Shown in pieces: positions 6,757 through 7,603 of a stretch of DNA of 7,603 bases. Source of the DNA: an uncultured Caulobacterales bacterium (GTDB lineage: Bacteria > Pseudomonadota > Alphaproteobacteria > Caulobacterales > Maricaulaceae); contig CALJNJ010000043.1 in NCBI GenBank assembly GCA_937981945.1, forward strand, positions 1-7,603, given 5' to 3'. The notes beneath the pieces were generated by a model that saw nothing but the letters and a program-made list of their open reading frames with translations, was not told the origin of the DNA and did not search any database. The position numbers and the translations under genes are program-made. How positions within the stretch are numbered: position 1 is the stretch's first letter; each line of letters starts with the position of its first letter.

Positions 6757-6942
6757 TTAGCGCCACATGACGTGTTCATGTTCGTAAATCAGAACCGAGC
6801 CTGCGCCTACGAGGAACATGACCGCGCCCAATGTCAGGGCTAAAGGCAAAGACCCGCCCATATCCATTGCGGCTGTAAATCCCGCGAAGGCGGAAATACC
6901 GCCTATGACGGCGATTTGCGTAAAGAGTAAACCGTTTCCCAT
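6757..6942 (-). CDS. Small two-helix membrane protein, function unknown
   Basis: This encodes 61 residues with two strongly hydrophobic helices, about residues 5-26 (LFTQIAVIGGISAFAGFTAA) and 33-53 (LPLALTLGAVMFLVGAGSVLI). They are separated by the short loop MDMGGS. The C-terminal tail is EHEHVMWR. No family is recognised. A two-helix hydrophobic layout with a charged tail is also seen in phage holins and small inhibitor or exclusion proteins, but nothing here proves that. It is antisense to the terminase and portal stubs on either side and fills the space from which the rest of the large terminase has been lost. The start ATG (6940-6942) lacks a Shine-Dalgarno sequence. TATGAT six bases upstream fits a -10 element that would make a leaderless transcript. 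The ordered hydrophobicity argues against a chance frame. Confidence 0.5.
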   Translation of the reverse strand: MGNGLLFTQIAVIGGISAFAGFTAAMDMGGSLPLALTLGAVMFLVGAGSVLIYEHEHVMWR

Positions 6943-6948
6943 GGGCGC

Positions 6949-6954
6949 ATCATA
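6949..6954 (-). promoter_or_regulatory. Possible -10 element giving a leaderless mRNA
   Basis: On the minus strand TATGAT (five of six consensus bases) is followed by GCGCCC and then the ATG of the 61-residue gene. Transcription would therefore start at or next to the A of the start codon. No good -35 hexamer is visible at 17 bases, so this depends mainly on the -10 match and the missing Shine-Dalgarno sequence. Confidence 0.3.
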
Positions 6955-6999
6955 GCGCGACAGGCTTTCCCGACATTTAAAAACTTAGGTTAATCAAAA

Positions 7000-7101
7000 A
7001 TGCAAATAACAGACAGACTTATCAAATTGGTCAGCGGCGTGGGTAATCCGGCCTTTGACAAAACCGCCGGTGCGGAGCTTGCCTTGGTACTAATGTGTCG
7101 A
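7000..7101 (+). pseudogene. Probable start of a phage portal protein (truncated stub)
   Basis: From ATG at 7000-7002 the first ~33 residues (MQITDRLIKLVSGVGNPAFD, then KTAGAELALVLM) resemble the N-terminus of DUF1073/Acb1-type phage portal proteins, which begin with D-x-L-x-N-L-V-S-G-L-G and a following D-K. This is recognition from memory and rests on a short segment. The position after the terminase large subunit is where a portal gene is expected. The frame stays open to 7329, but from about 7100 it is simply antisense to the next minus-strand gene and does not look like protein. The ribosome binding site is weak (AGG ten bases upstream). Most of a ~450-residue portal is missing. It could instead be an unrelated short gene start. 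Confidence 0.35.
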
Positions 7102-7116
7102 TTGAAACCAGAAGCG

Positions 7117-7470
7117 TTAAGCCGCGCCGCCATGCTCGCATTCGCATTCATAGGCCACGCCGATGGGGTCCTGAGAGACCTGGGTGATCATATAGGCCTG
7201 CCCGTCATAGGAAATTCCGTCGCCTTTTACCGGCGCCACGTCGCCCGTATTGAGCACGTAAATCAGCGCGTTCCCCGGCGAAATATTTCGACGCGCCGTT
7301 TCCTCGCGGGAGTTTTCCCGGTGGCATAAAACTGATTGATTGACCGTCGAGGCCGAGAACCCGCCCCGGCCATTGGCGTACCGTGTCGGCCGCGCCCAAT
7401 TGCCCTGCCCGTAAAGCTCGGCCAAAGCACCCACTAATTCTTTTCTCTGAGTTTCCATAACAGACATCAT
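7117..7470 (-). CDS. Phage head-tail adaptor-like protein
   Basis: This is a 117-residue soluble protein. Residues 6-22 are helical (ETQRKELVGALAELYGQ). Residues ~45-60 are charged (VLCHRENSREETARR). The C-terminal half is beta-rich, with ALIYVLNTGDVAPVKGD at 68-84, then YDGQAYMITQVSQDPIGVAY. A G-D followed by a D-G-x-x-Y-x-I-x-x-V strand pair is the style of small head-tail joining or head-closure proteins that connect the capsid to the tail. I cannot assign a specific family. ATG at 7468-7470 has GGTGAG (7477-7482) six bases upstream, which decides the start over a second Met at residue 2 and Met 5. Its start overlaps the stop of the upstream gene as ATGA, indicating translational coupling. 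It is on the strand opposite to the terminase genes, which is abnormal for an intact phage. Confidence 0.5.
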   Translation of the reverse strand: MMSVMETQRKELVGALAELYGQGNWARPTRYANGRGGFSASTVNQSVLCHRENSREETARRNISPGNALIYVLNTGDVAPVKGDGISYDGQAYMITQVSQDPIGVAYECECEHGGAA

Positions 7471-7603
7471 AATACACTCACCAACATTGCACCTACATTG
7501 CCGGCCAGGGCTTCGAACCGCGCTCCATAGGAGGTGCAGCCGAAGCCCCTTACGGCGCCCCGCATATCCTGATACACAACCTTATGAGAGCCGCTCGTGA
7601 TGG
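7467..7603 (-). CDS. C-terminal end of a probable phage structural protein, cut by window edge
   Basis: The last 44 codons of a gene enter from the right edge on the minus strand and end with TGA at 7467-7469, overlapping the next start by four bases. The visible residues include SHKVVYQDMRGAVRGFGC at 5-22, then ARFEALAGNVGAMLVSVL at the end. The other two frames of this stretch hit stops, and the ATGA overlap plus the Shine-Dalgarno sequence inside this tail support real coding. The family is not recognised. The coupling with the adaptor-like gene suggests a virion or head-assembly component. Confidence 0.55.
   Translation of the reverse strand, partial: ITSGSHKVVYQDMRGAVRGFGCTSYGARFEALAGNVGAMLVSVL

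Noticed and set aside
7060..7075. Small GC hairpin followed by TTTT on the minus strand, terminator-like, downstream of the adaptor-like gene
   Set aside because: The stem is only four base pairs with a four-base loop and lies within the portal-like coding start. It is too weak to call a terminator.
7093..7111. ATTGAAACC-like string reminiscent of CRISPR repeat ends
   Set aside because: There is only one copy, with no spaced repeats anywhere in the window.
7205..7477. 90-residue minus-strand frame overlapping the adaptor-like gene
   Set aside because: It is a frame-shifted shadow. The alternative frame has the GGTGAG site, the ATGA coupling and a structured product.
4949..7603. Gene transfer agent cluster
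   Set aside because: The packaging genes are stubs, the strands are mixed and no recognisable GTA gene order is present. A decaying prophage is simpler.

Overview
The window looks like a join between ordinary chromosome and a broken-up prophage in a moderate-GC alphaproteobacterium. The taxonomic guess rests on the style of the LOG-family and DUF2339 proteins and of the terminase genes. No rRNA, tRNA or single diagnostic marker is present, so the assignment is tentative.

Left part (1-4884), all minus strand, read from right to left. A class I SAM-dependent methyltransferase (4234-4884) is followed after 13 bases by a JmjC/cupin-like putative Fe(II)/2-oxoglutarate oxygenase (3282-4220). The two very probably form one operon. 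After a 171-base gap that holds a long inverted repeat comes an 890-residue DUF2339 polytopic membrane protein (438-3110, GTG start). After a further 77 bases the first 120 codons of a LOG-family (TIGR00730-type) Rossmann-fold protein run off the left edge. These four genes look intact or cut only by the window edge. They look chromosomal, although the methyltransferase/oxygenase pair directly abuts phage genes and could be phage cargo.

Right part (4949-7603), phage-derived and mosaic. A terminase small subunit (4949-5536, plus) is followed by an antisense multi-pass membrane protein (5382-6329, minus) whose 3' end overlaps it by 155 bases. Next comes only the N-terminal ~107 residues of a terminase large subunit (6388-6747, plus), then an antisense 61-residue membrane protein (6757-6942, minus). 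A short plus-strand start that resembles the beginning of a phage portal protein (from 7000) breaks off near 7100. From 7117 to the right edge the strand flips. A probable head-tail adaptor-like gene (7117-7470) overlaps by four bases (ATGA) the tail of another small gene (7467-7603), both on the minus strand.

Reading: the left part is a run of co-directional housekeeping and surface-type genes. The right part keeps the usual phage order terS-terL-portal, but the latter two are reduced to stubs, unrelated membrane-protein genes are inserted antisense, and the structural genes are inverted relative to the terminase. This is best explained as a decaying or domesticated prophage with cargo genes and at least one inversion or deletion. 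No integrase, att site, CRISPR array or insertion sequence was recognised here.
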